Under the pieces are notes generated by a model that saw only the letters and a program-made list of their open reading frames with translations, did no database searches and was not told the DNA's origin. DNA of 64,000 nucleotides, from positions 35,023-99,022 of the forward strand of contig JAAOMT010000749.1 in the NCBI GenBank assembly GCA_016748015.1, given 5' to 3'. This DNA is from Geosiphon pyriformis. Its lineage: Eukaryota; Glomeromycota; Glomeromycetes; Archaeosporales; Geosiphonaceae. Within the stretch, counting starts at the first letter, position 1, and each line of letters begins with the position of its first letter. The position numbers and the translations under genes are program-made. Below are positions 36,943-49,394 of the stretch, piece by piece.

Positions 36943-37840
36943 GAAAATAATTAGCATTATAAATTTATTATAATACCACAATTAAAAGCTAGAATTTGAT
37001 AATAGCCTCGCTTTGAATTCATAGGATTAATTAGAAATTTTTGGGTCCACTCATCTACCTTAAAAACTTTTAATTTTCTCAAAGATCTTTTAGCGTACGC
37101 ATTTCTGCCTTTGTCTTAACAATATTTCAGTTTATATATATAACAAATGGTAAAAAAAATTTCCAAATATTGTCACAATTAAAAGATTTAGTCAATTTGA
37201 TCTTTTCCTATACAAACTCATGAAATAAGGGAGTTATATATTCTAAAAAAATTGTTCTTGTAATCTCCTTCAAAAATACATAATAACCGAAAGGATTCAT
37301 TATTTAAAAATCTTTATTCTTTAACAGGAAATAAATTATGTCATAATAGTATTATTATTTGACCAATATTTATCTAATTCAAATGCTTTGAGCAAGTCAA
37401 GACTTTTTTATTTGCCATTTAAAACAAAAGTTAAGAGACGATCATTGCCAAATTTCTAAAGATGTTAGTGATTATAAGATCATATGACCTCAAAGCCATA
37501 AGAAGCCTCATCTTAATGCATGTGGCTATGTGATCTCAAAAAGTTGATCATGGCCACCTCTGGCTTTCATTAAATTGGCATTGAGTAATACTGCAACCTA
37601 CCCCCTTTTGTATATCTTGATAACATCACAGATATTTTAACTTGAAATAAATAAATGACACTTTCATTTGTCGAATAAATAAACGAGTAATTAAGATTTT
37701 CAAATAGTGTATTCAAAAAATTGACTCCCTAAAATATTGGGTTCATTCCAAAAAAAAAAAATTATTTCAAACCCATTCAGTTTGTTTCTTCCCATTTTAT
37801 TTAAAATATTTCTGACGAAACGCGATAAAATTCAAATAAA
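36943..37840. other. non-coding, nothing recognised
   Basis: AT-rich intergenic sequence. The last 100 bases are the likely promoter of the SGNH hydrolase gene. Confidence 0.5.
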
Positions 37841-39017
37841 ATGGTGGACCCTCAAGTATTTATGCGTTCAGCAGTCGCATGTTTTATAATGATTTTCTTT
37901 ATAGCTGCCGTCGTATGGTCTATATTATTGTTGTCCAAGGGGCGTTTTTTCTCTTACACGATTGTGGTTTTTGGAGATTCTTTATCTGTCACAAATTATA
38001 CCAATACTCCTTCAGGTCTTTATTATAAAGGTATGATCTTAAAAACGAAATATAAATTTTTTTTTAATTCTTTTCTAATTTGAGTGCCACATTTATTAGG
38101 GCGATTTTCGAATGGCCGTGTTTGGGTAGAAGATGTCGCAGATGCAATAAATTCCAACGTTGAAAATTATGCATATCCCTATGCAACAACTGATAATGAT
38201 ATTATCAAAAGCAATTACAATATTTTTAATTCGCAAAATAGCACAGAGGAGACAGTATCATCAATTGTGGACCAAGGTGCAGAAAAAATAAATTTTCATC
38301 TAATCAAATAAATATTTTTCAAATATTTTTCTCACTTTATCTTTCAATTTACAGTGGAAGAATTCCGTAAAAATGGAACTGATGCTGGTAAATACCAGAC
38401 AACGCACATGATATGGGCAGGGTCAAACGATTATATGGTAGATATCATACATCAGTTTTTCCTTCGCTTCATGATTGCTAAGATTACTCAACTTCTTGTA
38501 GCTTATTGTTGATCAAAATATCACAAATGTGAAAACAGAAGATATTGTTAAATCGATAGAAAACTCTTTGAAAAACCTCGCTTCAGCGGGTGCTCGAAAA
38601 TTTTTGGTGAACAATCTACCACCCTTAGACTTTACTCCAAAGTACGCTAATTCATCGAGAGAGAAAAAAGAAACATTGCATAACCTAATTCTGGATCATA
38701 ATAATAAGCTTGAAATAATGGTGAATACTTTTACCCTGACAAGTAGCCGAATTTACGCTCGCGTTTTCAATATTCACAATCACACAATGAATGTAATTAA
38801 TGATCCGGGAAAGTATGAATTCGAAAATGCCAAAGATCCATGTTATGTCAAAGACAATGATGGTAACTCTGCTCAATGCTCAAATCCAAAAAAATATGTG
38901 TTCTGGGACGACATTCACCCCACTGCTGCATTTCATCAATGGTGGGCAGATCAAATAATTGACTTTTTAAAATCACGGGATGGGTCATGTCTTTTTTCCA
39001 AAATATGTAAAATATAG
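37841..39017 (+). CDS. membrane-anchored SGNH/GDSL hydrolase
   Basis: Four exons (37841-38030, 38100-38276, 38355-38437, 38502-39017) give 321 residues. Residues 10-31 form an N-terminal anchor. Block I is VVFGDSLSV with nucleophile Ser47, block III is IWAGSNDYM with Asn147, and block V is WDDIHPTAAFHQWW with Asp286 and His289. The exon 1/2 junction restores GRFSNGRVWVE, a segment typical of fungal GDSL lipases/acetylesterases. The block II Gly was not confidently placed. The family hydrolyses esters of lipids or acetylated polysaccharides. With the anchor, activity would face the lumen or cell exterior. The exact substrate is unknown. Confidence 0.87.
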
Positions 39018-41359
39018 TATTCTTATATTCACCCTTTTTAACGATGTGAAATTTTCAAATTTAAGAAAAGATTATCATGTAGGAATAGAATATTATTTAT
39101 TATTTATAAAATACGTTCACGAACAAACCATTCAATTTTGATCGAGAGCCTTTTTGTGAACTATATTTATGGAAATATTTTAGCCAAACCAATCTGTGAG
39201 AATTAATATTTAGTCATTTCATGCTTCTTCACACACTTCTTTTTGAAAAAAATTTAGTTGTAAGGCTCAAAATGAAATTCTGGAAATTCTTGTAATTTGG
39301 CATTAAAATCTCTAATGTAATATATATTAGGGAATTTTATATGTTAATTAGCAAGAAAGAACTCTAAATTATTTTCGATAAAACTTTTGCTAAATCAGGT
39401 TATGTTTTTGAAATTAACTACGTCATTAAGCTTCTTCAACCATACTTTATGAGGTAACTAGCATTTAGATCTTGAAATTAGAGCAAATCCTAAAAATTTA
39501 CAAGCACTTATTTTCTCTGACCAACTTTTTTTTCTGATGAAACAACGAACAAAGCGAGTTTAAATTTAATTCCTCATAAAAATTTGAAATTCTTTAAAAA
39601 CCATTTATTTACATAATTTAATTTTCCCACAGTATAAAACGAAACCAAATGGATTGATAAGAAAATTTTTTTTTATAACAGAAGCAAACTTTTATTTTTG
39701 TTAGAAAAATATAGTTTTTCTTCATTTTATTTACCATTTATACAGATAATGAATACAATTTTTTTTAATAAATTGAAAACCAGTTTTCTTGAAGGAATTA
39801 TCAAAATAATATTTAACAATAGATCATGTAATTTCCAATATATTGATCAAAAGAAATAACGACCACCTTTTTAATTTCAAATAAATTTCTTTATGCATAA
39901 GAATAATTTATTTTATTTTAATCTATTACTGATAAATATTTAATTATTTTAATATTTAAAAATTCTAAATCCCTCGAATTTCACCCTAAATACGGTTTCA
40001 TATATATGTTCTTTATAGAAAGAAATATACAAGCAGACAAGTTGGTGCACAAAAAAAAATTTATTTATAAAAAATATTTAAAAATTAAAGAAGATATTGG
40101 GAAATTTATTAATAAACCATCCAGGAATTATGTTATTTTGGGTTGAATGATAGTAAAAGTCTTATAATTCAATTTAATATTATTCATAAACCAACATATT
40201 ATACCAACATTCAAAATTCTTTTTTGTGAAAATTGAACCAAAGAAACATAATATTTAATAAAGTAAATTTAATAATATATTACTAGTACTAAGTTGTAAT
40301 ATAGAATGTAATATAATAGGAAAAAATTGTCATATAATTAGCACCAAAGTCTTTGGTTTTTAAATCCTTTATAAGAAACATAAACCTGAACAAAGAGAAA
40401 ATTAGACTTATTTTTTCCGTGTACAATTCCTAAATAAAAAGATTTAATTTTTTTTTTGTATTTTATTTCTTTTATAAACTACTCTATGACCTGAACAATT
40501 TGATACAAATATTAGATTTTTGGTTAGCTCCCGTTGAAATTGCTCAGATAATTTTATCAATCTAAAATTTGATTAACTAATTTCATAAATCAAATGCTAT
40601 TTTATTATTTTGCTAAAATAAGAATTTTCGGAAAAAAGTCAGAGAAAATGTGTATTTATACAACCTTTAAAATATAATTTACATTCCGAGTGGCTGAATA
40701 ATAGTCTCAAGAAAAATTTATTCCATGAACTTGGCTAGCACGTTTCCAGTATTTGAAACAATTCTAAAAAATTGAATGAAAGAAAATTTTAAAGAATTTC
40801 AGCTCTGTAAAGAAATCATGATACATTCCTTGCACTTATAACTTTTTAATTGTAGTTTCAAATTAATATATTGGTTCTGAGAATTTAAAAGAATTCCAAT
40901 TTACAGGAAAGAAGCAAAAAATGTCGTAAAAGTAAGACAAATATGAATGGTGGCAAATCCTTTAAGAAAAATTTAAATTTTAACAAAAAATTTATTTTAA
41001 ATAATGGGACAATAATAAGAATTTTGAATTAGTATTATTAATGAAATAGTTTATCACAATAAATTTTTATAATAAACTAAACTAAACTTATAGCAAGATT
41101 ATCAAAAGAAGCATTATAATCTTTTCCGAGAGCAATAATGTCTATTAAAAAATATAACTTACTTATTTATTTATAAAATCAATAACAGGTAAGAATTTTC
41201 AATTAATTAATTAAAGATTTATATTTGTTAATACTATTGATATTTGAAAATATTAAAACTAATTAAAAAAAATAATGGACAATTTTTTAAACATAAATCC
41301 AAAAGATTCTTTTATTCAAGATATCTTAATTCCAATTCTATAATATATAATATAGCATT
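39018..41359. other. AT-rich non-coding stretch
   Basis: About 2.3 kb with long A/T runs. No gene or transposon end recognised. Confidence 0.55.
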
Positions 41360-41475
41360 TCTTCTAAAAAGCTTACCATTCTTTTTTACTAGCTCTACAT
41401 TATTCTTCAAAAGAGCCCAAATATTCTCAATAGGGTTGTGCTTTGGATTATAGGATAACCACAGCAGAACAAAAC
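41360..41475 (-). mobile_element. short Tc1 transposase fragment
   Basis: The minus strand reads WLSYNPKHNPIENIWALLKN followed by NVELVKKNGK. This is the Tc1 catalytic block WPSxSPDLNPIENxW with the Asp replaced by His. No other part or terminal repeat was identified, so it is a fragment. Confidence 0.6.
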
Positions 41476-41539
41476 ACGAAGGTCTTGTTTAGAGATCATC
41501 ACGCATATTCTTATTGGAGGCTTGAAATGTAGCCAAGCC

Positions 41540-41840
41540 TTGAAAGCTTGTACCAAACAGTTTATTTATCAATCTCGAATCCTAAATCTATTTCTTTGAG
41601 CGCTTTGATTTCCGCTGTCGTAACAAAATAATTTCCGTGCGCGATTTTGCCGACCTGACGACGTTTGCGAGAAGCTTATGAGCAGCCGGAATGATGAATA
41701 TCTGAAATTCACCAGTTTTTGCAAAATAAGGAAATGTAATGTTGACAGGAACAAAGGGAATACCAGTTAATTTGGCGATTTTGGTCAAAAGTACTTAATG
41801 ACTTCACCATTCAATTTTACAGGGTTAGGATGCATTAGTT
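41540..41840 (-). other. GC-richer coding-like fragment, unidentified
   Basis: A locally GC-rich island in which minus-strand frames are open and look coding: KIAKLTGIPFVPVNITFPYF, then after a frame change GNYFVTTAEIKALKEIDLGF. The first piece weakly resembles the G-x-P-x-x-P-V block of glycerolipid acyltransferases, but not enough to assign. It could be a decayed gene or transferred DNA. Confidence 0.3.
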
Positions 41841-42955
41841 AGGTGAAAAAATGGGTGATAACGGGAATAAATGAGGTTTTGTGACATCAGGAATAATCAA
41901 AAATAAATTTATCCGTTGGCCTTTCCTACGAGGAGGTTGGTAACTCGACGAATTTTTGCTAATAATATTTTCATCATTACTTCCCAAATTTTTATTAATA
42001 TTAATTTTGTATAAGATAAATGAAAATTGATTATTAATCATTAAAAAAAACTATCCAGAACATAAAATGCTATGCTCTATCTTTTAAACAAATTTATAGA
42101 TTATAAATAAATCGATTACTTTTATCATATTTTATAATCATGAGATACATTGCATTTGTGTATGTTTGAGTTCTGATGTAATTAGCCCTCTTGGCAGCAA
42201 ACTAATCTATTTTGGCAATCGTTCCCAATGAACCAGGTTTTAAGGGAAGTTTTAATTTGTAGACAAAATTTTTGGACAAAAATGACAATTTCATAGTTGA
42301 ACAACAAATAAAAGATCGAAAATTTACTTTTCAGATACTTTTTATTATAATCAGCTTTGTTATCACTCCTTTCTCTCTCGTGCGTGACACCACCGTCATT
42401 TGTTTGGGGTAATGATTGTGATAAGTTGTTAAACCAGTTTGATTCGGGGATTTCAATCAGTAATAAATTCCGAGATGATAAATTAAAATTGTCGTCTATA
42501 GTGATAAAAAGCTTAAACAAAGGTTTCCTTTAATTGCCCAGCCACCCTCCGGAACAGGATATCTGATATACCCAATGATGTGCAGGAACACACATTTAAT
42601 AATTAGCGATTGTCCTCGAGAAGTCATTTTCCTAAAAAGGGAATATCATGGAAAACTCATGTTAAAAAAGCTGTTTCTAACCCCAAGCTTCTCAACGCAT
42701 ACATTTTAATTTTTCCCTTCCATTCATCCATTTTTTTTTGTTTCTTTTCTTCTCAATAAGCCTTAGATAAAACCAAACAACTACCTAATTTTTTCGTCAT
42801 CAGCCGAATATAATATAATCATTAGAAAACTAGTTCGAATAGGAGTATAAATTAATACAATGCTTTACGCATTACAATAAAAATCAACTGTAAAAACATA
42901 AAATAATTAATTCTCAAACTTTCTTATTTCCAAAACTCTTCTACTTTTCGTTGAA
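41841..42955. other. non-coding, promoter side of glucanase
   Basis: Minus ORFs 41835-42041 and 42182-42520 show no motif. A pyrimidine-rich stretch lies near 42700-42750, upstream of the GH5 gene. Confidence 0.5.
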
Positions 42956-44801
42956 ATGGCTACTCCTCCACAATCAAGTTCATCACCTCCTAATGAATCA
43001 AATACAAATTCATATCTTGAGGAGACCTCAGATATAGATTTACCCCTTACACACTCTGATGAATCTCAAATATTCTTTGAGAAAACAGAAAAAGGATTTT
43101 GGAGTCGTCATTGGTGGAAATTTCTCGTAATTTTGATAATCGCATTAGCTGGTACTGGAATTGCTGTTTACTTTCTCTGGATAAAACATCATAATGTTAA
43201 CTCTTCCAAATCAAAGTCGAACAATCCTGTGGATTCTAAAAATTCTAATACCATTTTTGATGATTCAAAAGCACCAAATAATTATACTTCACCCTTGAAT
43301 CGTACATTTCCTTATGGAAAACAAGCGATAAGAGGCGTAAATATTGGCGGTTGGCTTGTGCTTGAACCTTTTATTACACCTTCCTATTTTCAAAATGCGA
43401 TTGTTGATGAATGGACTTTGTGTGCTACCCTGGGCCCTGAGAAGGCCATGAAAACTTTAGATCATCATTATTCAACTTTTATCACTGAAGCTGATTTTGC
43501 TGAGATGGTAAAATATGGGTTAAATCACGTTCGAATTCCACTTGGGTTCTGGGCGGTGGAAATTTTATCTGATGAACCTTACGTGCCTAAGCTTAGTTGG
43601 ACTTACTTGTTGAAAGGTATTGAATGGGCAAGAAAGTATGGTCTTAGGGTATTAGTTGAACTACATTCTGCACCTGGAAGTCAGAATGGATGGAACCATA
43701 GTGGTATGTAAAAAATATTCTGAAATGGAGATTTTCACATTTGAAAACAATATCACTAATGCCAGACATGGTAATAGAACAATGCTAAAATTATTCTTTG
43801 TAAATCCTAGGAAAACAAGGAAACATTAATTGGATTCAAGGAACAAATGGTAGAGCAAACGCTGACCGTACCCTTCGTATCATTGCAGCTTTAATTAGCT
43901 TTTTCAATCAACCTAAATATCAACATGTCATTCCCATGTTTGGAGTATTGAATGAACCTCGCATCGGTTACCAAGGCTTGGGATATAACGATGTCAAACA
44001 ATTCTATCTAGATTCCTATAAGCTTATTAGAAATATCACGGGTAATGATAAAGAATTTACGCCATGGTTGGTGTTTCACGATGGGTTTGCTGGACTGGAT
44101 GCCTGGAGTGGTTCCATGAAAGGAAGTAACAGAGTTGCATTGGGTAAGCTTTATAGGGCACTAATTCTTTGAAAAAAGTCCAAAAAATTAATTCTTATGA
44201 TTCACCTATAATTTTTATCTTTTAGATATACACACCTATATCATTTTCGACCCGAATTTATTTACGCTTCCTCAATCCAATCTCTTGGTATTCCCTTGTG
44301 CTGTATGGGGTGAAAGTCTCACAAAAAGTACGACTAATTTCGGCCTAAGTATAACCGGTGAATGGACAGTTTCAACTGATGACTGTGCCAAGTACCTAAA
44401 CGGCGTTGGGGGAAGTGCTGGATACGAGGGAAGATGTGAAAATTGTACTTGTACTGGTGCTGGGGATTATAAAAATTACAGCTCTGAAAAGAAGGAATTC
44501 ATGTTACAATTCGCCCAAGCACAAATAGATGCTTTTGAGCATGGTGGAGGTTGGTTTTACTGGACATGGAAAACCGAAAATCATGTAAATCCAACTTGGG
44601 ATTATCAGCTTGGCGTGGTAGGTATTAATATCTCAAAAATGACATAAATATCACCATTGTGAAATACTCATAAAACTATTCTTTTTATGTCTCTTACAGC
44701 AAGAAGGGTGGATTCCCAAAGATCTTCAAAACCGACCCCCTACTTGTAAACAACTTCAACAATTATATCCCGATGTTTATTTAAAATTAAAATCCAAATA
44801 G
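42956..44801 (+). CDS. GH5 exo-beta-1,3-glucanase, type II membrane form
   Basis: Four exons (42956-43703, 43811-44143, 44226-44617, 44700-44801) give 524 residues. A Ser/Pro-rich cytoplasmic tail, one transmembrane helix (residues about 55-77) and a Ser/Asn linker precede a family-5 catalytic domain (fungal exo-1,3-glucanase subfamily). Motifs are RGVNIGGWLVLEPFITPSYF, NHVRIPLGFWA, ELHSAPGSQNG, FGVLNEPRIG with acid/base Glu298, ITGEWT with nucleophile Glu406, and GGGWFYWTWKTE. The last exon ends in the usual WIPKDL segment. Such enzymes release glucose from beta-1,3-glucan and remodel the wall. The anchor would place it at the plasma membrane facing the wall, as in filamentous fungal type II exoglucanases. 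Confidence 0.93.
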
Positions 44802-45094
44802 AAATCATTTTGAGCTATTAAAATTTAGTCAAATTAGTTTTTGACTTTGTAAAAAAATGATGAAATAATTTTCATCCAAAAGCTTAGACGTTGGCATTTT
44901 TAAATCATTATGTAATTTTAAAATCGGACACAGAAGTAATAAAATTTAAACTCTAATCTGAAAAGATAGGACTTTTGCTTTCTTATCAGATCTTCATATT
45001 TCTAACATGATTAATAAATTTGGTAAACATTGGAATGTTCAAAGGTACTTATTTATAGTAGAAGCTACTCAAAGATTTTTCAAAAAACGCCACA

Positions 45095-46600
45095 ATGTCA
45101 ATGACGAAAACCTTGTTTCTATTTCCAAAAAATAGAATCAACAAGCAATTTTTATTCTTTATATTTTGCAAAACTTGTGTTCTCACATTTTTATTGTCAA
45201 AAATATACATACTTTTAATCAAAACTAAAGGGACCTTGGATGAGGGTATAAATTTGTATTTTAATTCACGAGAAAAATTAATGCGATTCAAAGGCAATTC
45301 TTTTACATCTGATCAAGATTTCGCAGGAATTCAAGGTTTTTTTCCATGTTTCTCACAATTAAAATTTTGTAAAATTCCAACCAAACGATATTTTAAAAAG
45401 ACGAACGGTATCAAAAAATAACAAGGAATATTAATACGGAATCAAGCTCGAAAAAACAAGTTCAGCTTGAAACTCCCTTACTTCAACCTGCGAGACAGGT
45501 TGACTTGAGCTTGTTTGAAAGAATGGCTACAGTTGCAAATGGGGCCTATTGTATCTCTCACAATCTAGTTGAGACCCTTTTCAACGATGTCGCTGGTAAG
45601 ATTGGTCTTTGATCTGATCACTTGACATCATTCAATCTGGATCTAAATGTATTTTTACAATTAAGTGGATGCTGTAATTGACATGCAACATCAAGTTATT
45701 ATTGTGGCTTTCAAAGGGAAGACTTTGACAAAAAAAGAATGGCTTAAAAGGCAAATTACTTTGACGAGTTTTCAGTTTGGGAGGTGGCCATATGTTAAAG
45801 CTCAAGTTGACCAAGAATGGTACAAAGATGTTCAGCTTATGATGCCATTTATATTTAAAAGGATAAATTCACTAGTTTTTATAATGAGAGATAATATTTG
45901 GGTCGGAGAGAAAGAGGAATTGAAGTTTGTGAACGTGTTTTTTACAGGGCATGGAATTGGTGGAGGTTTGTGATTTTGTTCAAAAAAATTTCTAATTGCT
46001 GATTTTTAATTTTCCACAATTATTTCTCTTAATGTGAATGAAAAAGCTTATGCAGTTCTTGCCGCGATAAAATTTGAAGACGAAATAACTCGAAAAGAGT
46101 CAAAATTACCGCCAGAAATAGGTGATGTTAGAGCCTTTTCATTTGGACAACCACGGATTGGTTCCCCTGATTTTGCTAGACAACTTAGAATGAATTATGA
46201 TGGATTAATTTATCGCTTAACACATACAAATGATTTTGTACCTCGGATCCCTAATGGAAAAAATAGTGGGTTTTTGCATCATCTCAGGGAATTTTGGATT
46301 GGATACCCAACTTGTGATTGTGAACTTTCAGATAGGCTTAACACAACTCCTTTGATTGATGGTCAATACAGACTTTATGATTGTGAAAAATATTTTGACG
46401 ATACTGGAACAGTAGGTGAAAACATGGTATGTTATCAGTTAAAATTTTTTTGTTATTGTTAGGCTCGAACGAAGTTTTTATCCTCTTTCTCACTTTGCTA
46501 GGCGTGCAACGAAGGGCAGGAAGATACAGAACAAACGAATTTGATTCATAGAGGCCCATATTTTGGTATTAAAATGGGGGAATGTATCCCAGAAGACTAG
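45095..46600 (+). CDS. class-3 lipase-like protein 4 (nucleophile Ser replaced by Gly)
   Basis: Five exons (45095-45335, 45401-45595, 45666-45965, 46047-46426, 46502-46600), introns of 65, 70, 81 and 75 nt, 404 residues. The last three introns match the phases (1, 1, 0) of the three minus-strand paralogs; the first intron is extra and has a weak donor (GTTTTT), so the N-terminus is the uncertain part. Near the N-terminus is a hydrophobic stretch LFFIFCKTCVLTFLLSKIYI. Core motifs: MATVANGAYC, VIIVAFKGK, elbow FFTGHGIGGAYAVLAAIKF (Ser to Gly), SFGQPRIGS, THTNDFVPRIP (Asp kept), CDC, and last-exon NLIHRGPYFGIKMGEC (His kept). It faces the SMYD-like gene tail to tail, 353 bp apart. Confidence 0.83.
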
Positions 46601-46953
46601 CTACAGAAAACCAAAACATTTCACTATGATTTTACAATTAAAAATCATAATAATAATCAAATGATGTTGGCCCTGATTTCTTAAGCTTGAGAAATTAAAT
46701 AATCTAATTAATTTTTGCAAGGGTTGGTCATACAAGCGTGGATTCAAGTAAGACAGGAGCCGAAAAGCAGAATTGAGGGCTTTTCCATTCTCAATATCTG
46801 ATAACCTCTGGAATCCCGATCCCCCATTGAAATTTCCTGGTCTCAAACTTCTTATATTTATACCTTTAGTGTATAATTTGAGTTCATAGAAGGAAATTCA
46901 ACAAATGAACTTTATTATTAGGAGAGCTCTATATACGCTATGTAAAAAAATCG
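46601..46953. other. convergent intergenic spacer
   Basis: Shared 3' space of lipase-like gene 4 and the SMYD-like gene. Nothing else seen. Confidence 0.6.
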
Positions 46954-49394
46954 TTAAATAACTGATTTCCCGAGTTGATTTCGTAAAGAGATGTCCCTTT
47001 CAAGCTCCCTTAGGGACATGGCCACTTTTTTGGTAAGAGTGTGTTGATAACCATGGGATATTTCTAATATCTTCAAAGAATCTTTCAAGCATCGAATTCC
47101 ATCTTCATCTTGATGAAGGCATAACATTATTCGCGCGCTGACAAGTAACTGGATCCCAATTAGTGGATGAAATTCAGAAAACAGATGCTGATATGCCTTT
47201 ACAAGCTCAAGTGAATGTGACATCGCTGACAACCATTCATGCTTTCTACTCTGGATTTGTACCAGAGATTTCCGTGTTTTAATAATTTGATGGTTTCCAA
47301 TATGAAGAAGTTGTTTTTGTATGTTGAATGCTTTTTCAATATAAAATATTGCCTTGCTTTCATCTGATTATGATGAATAAGGTTAACGAAAGAAAGAAAG
47401 CAAAGCCTTAGAGAAATATTAGTTAGCGTTTTACCTTTATTTTCATAAGAAAAGCCTTTATCATAAAGATCCGAGGCATCTTGAATCTGCCGCTCGACAT
47501 CGGCTAAATCGTATTCGACCAAATTCTCACAACTATTACATTTTACTGAATACTCTTCTTGTGGATCGAGAGTGCCTGAACAAAAGACAGATAAAATGAT
47601 AAGGTGGTATCGATGAATCATACAAATAGACCAAAGTCATTAATACCTGGCGATTCGATAGCACCTAGACAACCTTTCGTTTGGCATTTTAGAGCACCTC
47701 GAGGATCGAAATTTTCTTTTTTCTTTCCATGTAATAAATTAGCCTCAAATTTGACAAAAAGAAGATAAATAGAATGCTGACAACACCTACATCATATGCA
47801 GCACATAACTCGCATTTACACACGAAAAAATATCGCTGATTTAATTCTTTACGTCGTTCGACTGTAGGCAAACCAAGATCTGTATAGGTAATAAAGATCT
47901 AGAAGTAAACTCAAGCATAAGTAATTTTCTACTCTTGACTTCGGATTTTTGTAATAATAAATCAAATCTCAGAAATACCTCTTCATCTTTTTGAATCGAT
48001 CTGATGCTCCTGATCATCACCTTAGACCCCTCAAAAATTGCGAGGCAATTGGGAAGACAAGAATGATTGATCAAAGCAATTTCAGAATAAACTCCAACTC
48101 CGATTCCAATCATCTCTTCATCCAGAATTGAAAAGCTATTGCAAGTTAACTGGAATTACAGGGAAAGTTAATTAATTGAATGGTAATCCTAAATTTAAAT
48201 AAAGAGACCTCACTCTGCAAAACAAGTCTATCATCTCACCCCCTCCCAATATCTCAGCAGGGGAGACACATTCGCGGGTCAGCAAAGACAGTTGGGCAAA
48301 TGTTTCGATTTCTTTGTTTTTAAATTTTTCTCGACCTATAAAAATCAGCGTCAGTAAATTTATTTTTTATCAATAGAGTGACCATTGAACAAAAAAAGTA
48401 ATTCTTTTACTTGTCTGCAAGCTCTCAATCGCCGAGAACTTGGTGTAAAGTCAAAAAATGGAAAAGACATATTATCCAAGGTCTCAATGGAAAAAAATCA
48501 TAATTATAACCTACCGATTGCGGTTCTTTGGATCTTTTTCTGAGGATTCGACAAATTATTCGAATTGAAGCTGGTGGTTGCCTTTTAACCTTATTAACCG
48601 TTTGACATTCATCTTTGTGATATTTCCAGTCTTCCTTTTGACATTGCTCAATATGTCAATAAAAAATATTTTAATTACTTGAAAGAATTCAATTCAGAAA
48701 AGAGGTTCTTAAAATATGGGTACTCACAGTAGAACAATAATGTGTCATGTTACAACTTGAACAACGCATCAACCGCTTGGCTTGGTTGAAACAACAACTA
48801 CATATTTTATCAAGATTTTTGTCATCGACAACGGCTGCGTAAGGCTTTTCTTCCATGATCAATTTACCTCAAGAATCATAATGATTAATATCAACGTTTT
48901 TTTGGTTAGAAAAAAATATATTACCAAAATTATAATGTCTACCAGGTTTTATGAGTTCAGCTGCAAATATTCCTCGCCCTCTTTCTTCAGTTCTCCGCAT
49001 ATAAATATTTTGACGTGCAGAATTGAGTACCTGGTGGTCCATATTATAGGAAATGTTTTTGTTTTGATCACGAATTCCTGGGATTAAAGAGACCTTTTTC
49101 GTTTCAGCTGAAGTTTCCCATTGATTTGAATCTGAAGGTTGAAGCCGTCGTGTGTTAGCTTTGATAGAATATTTTGATGGAGTAGAGTCCTTATAAACAA
49201 TGGAAGAGTTTAAATTAAAGGTTCATTTGAGATTTTCGTATCGATAACACTACCTCATCTATAATTTCATCCATGAAACTGAGACGGGAATTAACCAATA
49301 AATGGCTCTGTCGAGGAGTAGGGTCAACTGCAGGCGTTTCTTCATCGCTTTCGACAAAAACCTTTTCGCGAATATTTCTTTTCTTCTTGGTCAT
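46954..49394 (-). CDS. SMYD-like MYND/SET protein methyltransferase
   Basis: Eleven exons on the minus strand (49394-49254, 49189-48943, 48867-48728, 48646-48515, 48438-48411, 48335-48214, 48149-47979, 47898-47791, 47743-47647, 47575-47435, 47363-46954) sum to exactly 578 codons plus stop. Exon 5 is a 28-nt microexon and intron 8 only 47 nt. The N-terminal 80 residues are charged. The SET domain is split, as in SMYD proteins: RGRGIFAAELIKPG (117-130), the MYND zinc finger (152-194; CSCC, RCSSCNMTHYCSTQCQ, HKDEC), then IGVGVYSEIALINHSCLPNC with the NHSC S-adenosylmethionine motif at 298-301, FITYTDLGLP, and a Cys-rich post-SET region (CKCELC, CQTKGC). The C-terminal helices resemble the TPR-like SMYD tail. 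Probably methylates lysines on histones or other proteins. Confidence 0.92.

Noticed and set aside
41588-41788. Glycerolipid acyltransferase gene
   Set aside because: Only one short block resembles the family; no H-x4-D motif is visible and the frame is broken.
42182-42520. Minus-strand ORF of 112 residues upstream of the glucanase gene
   Set aside because: Low-complexity composition and no motif; overlaps the likely promoter region.
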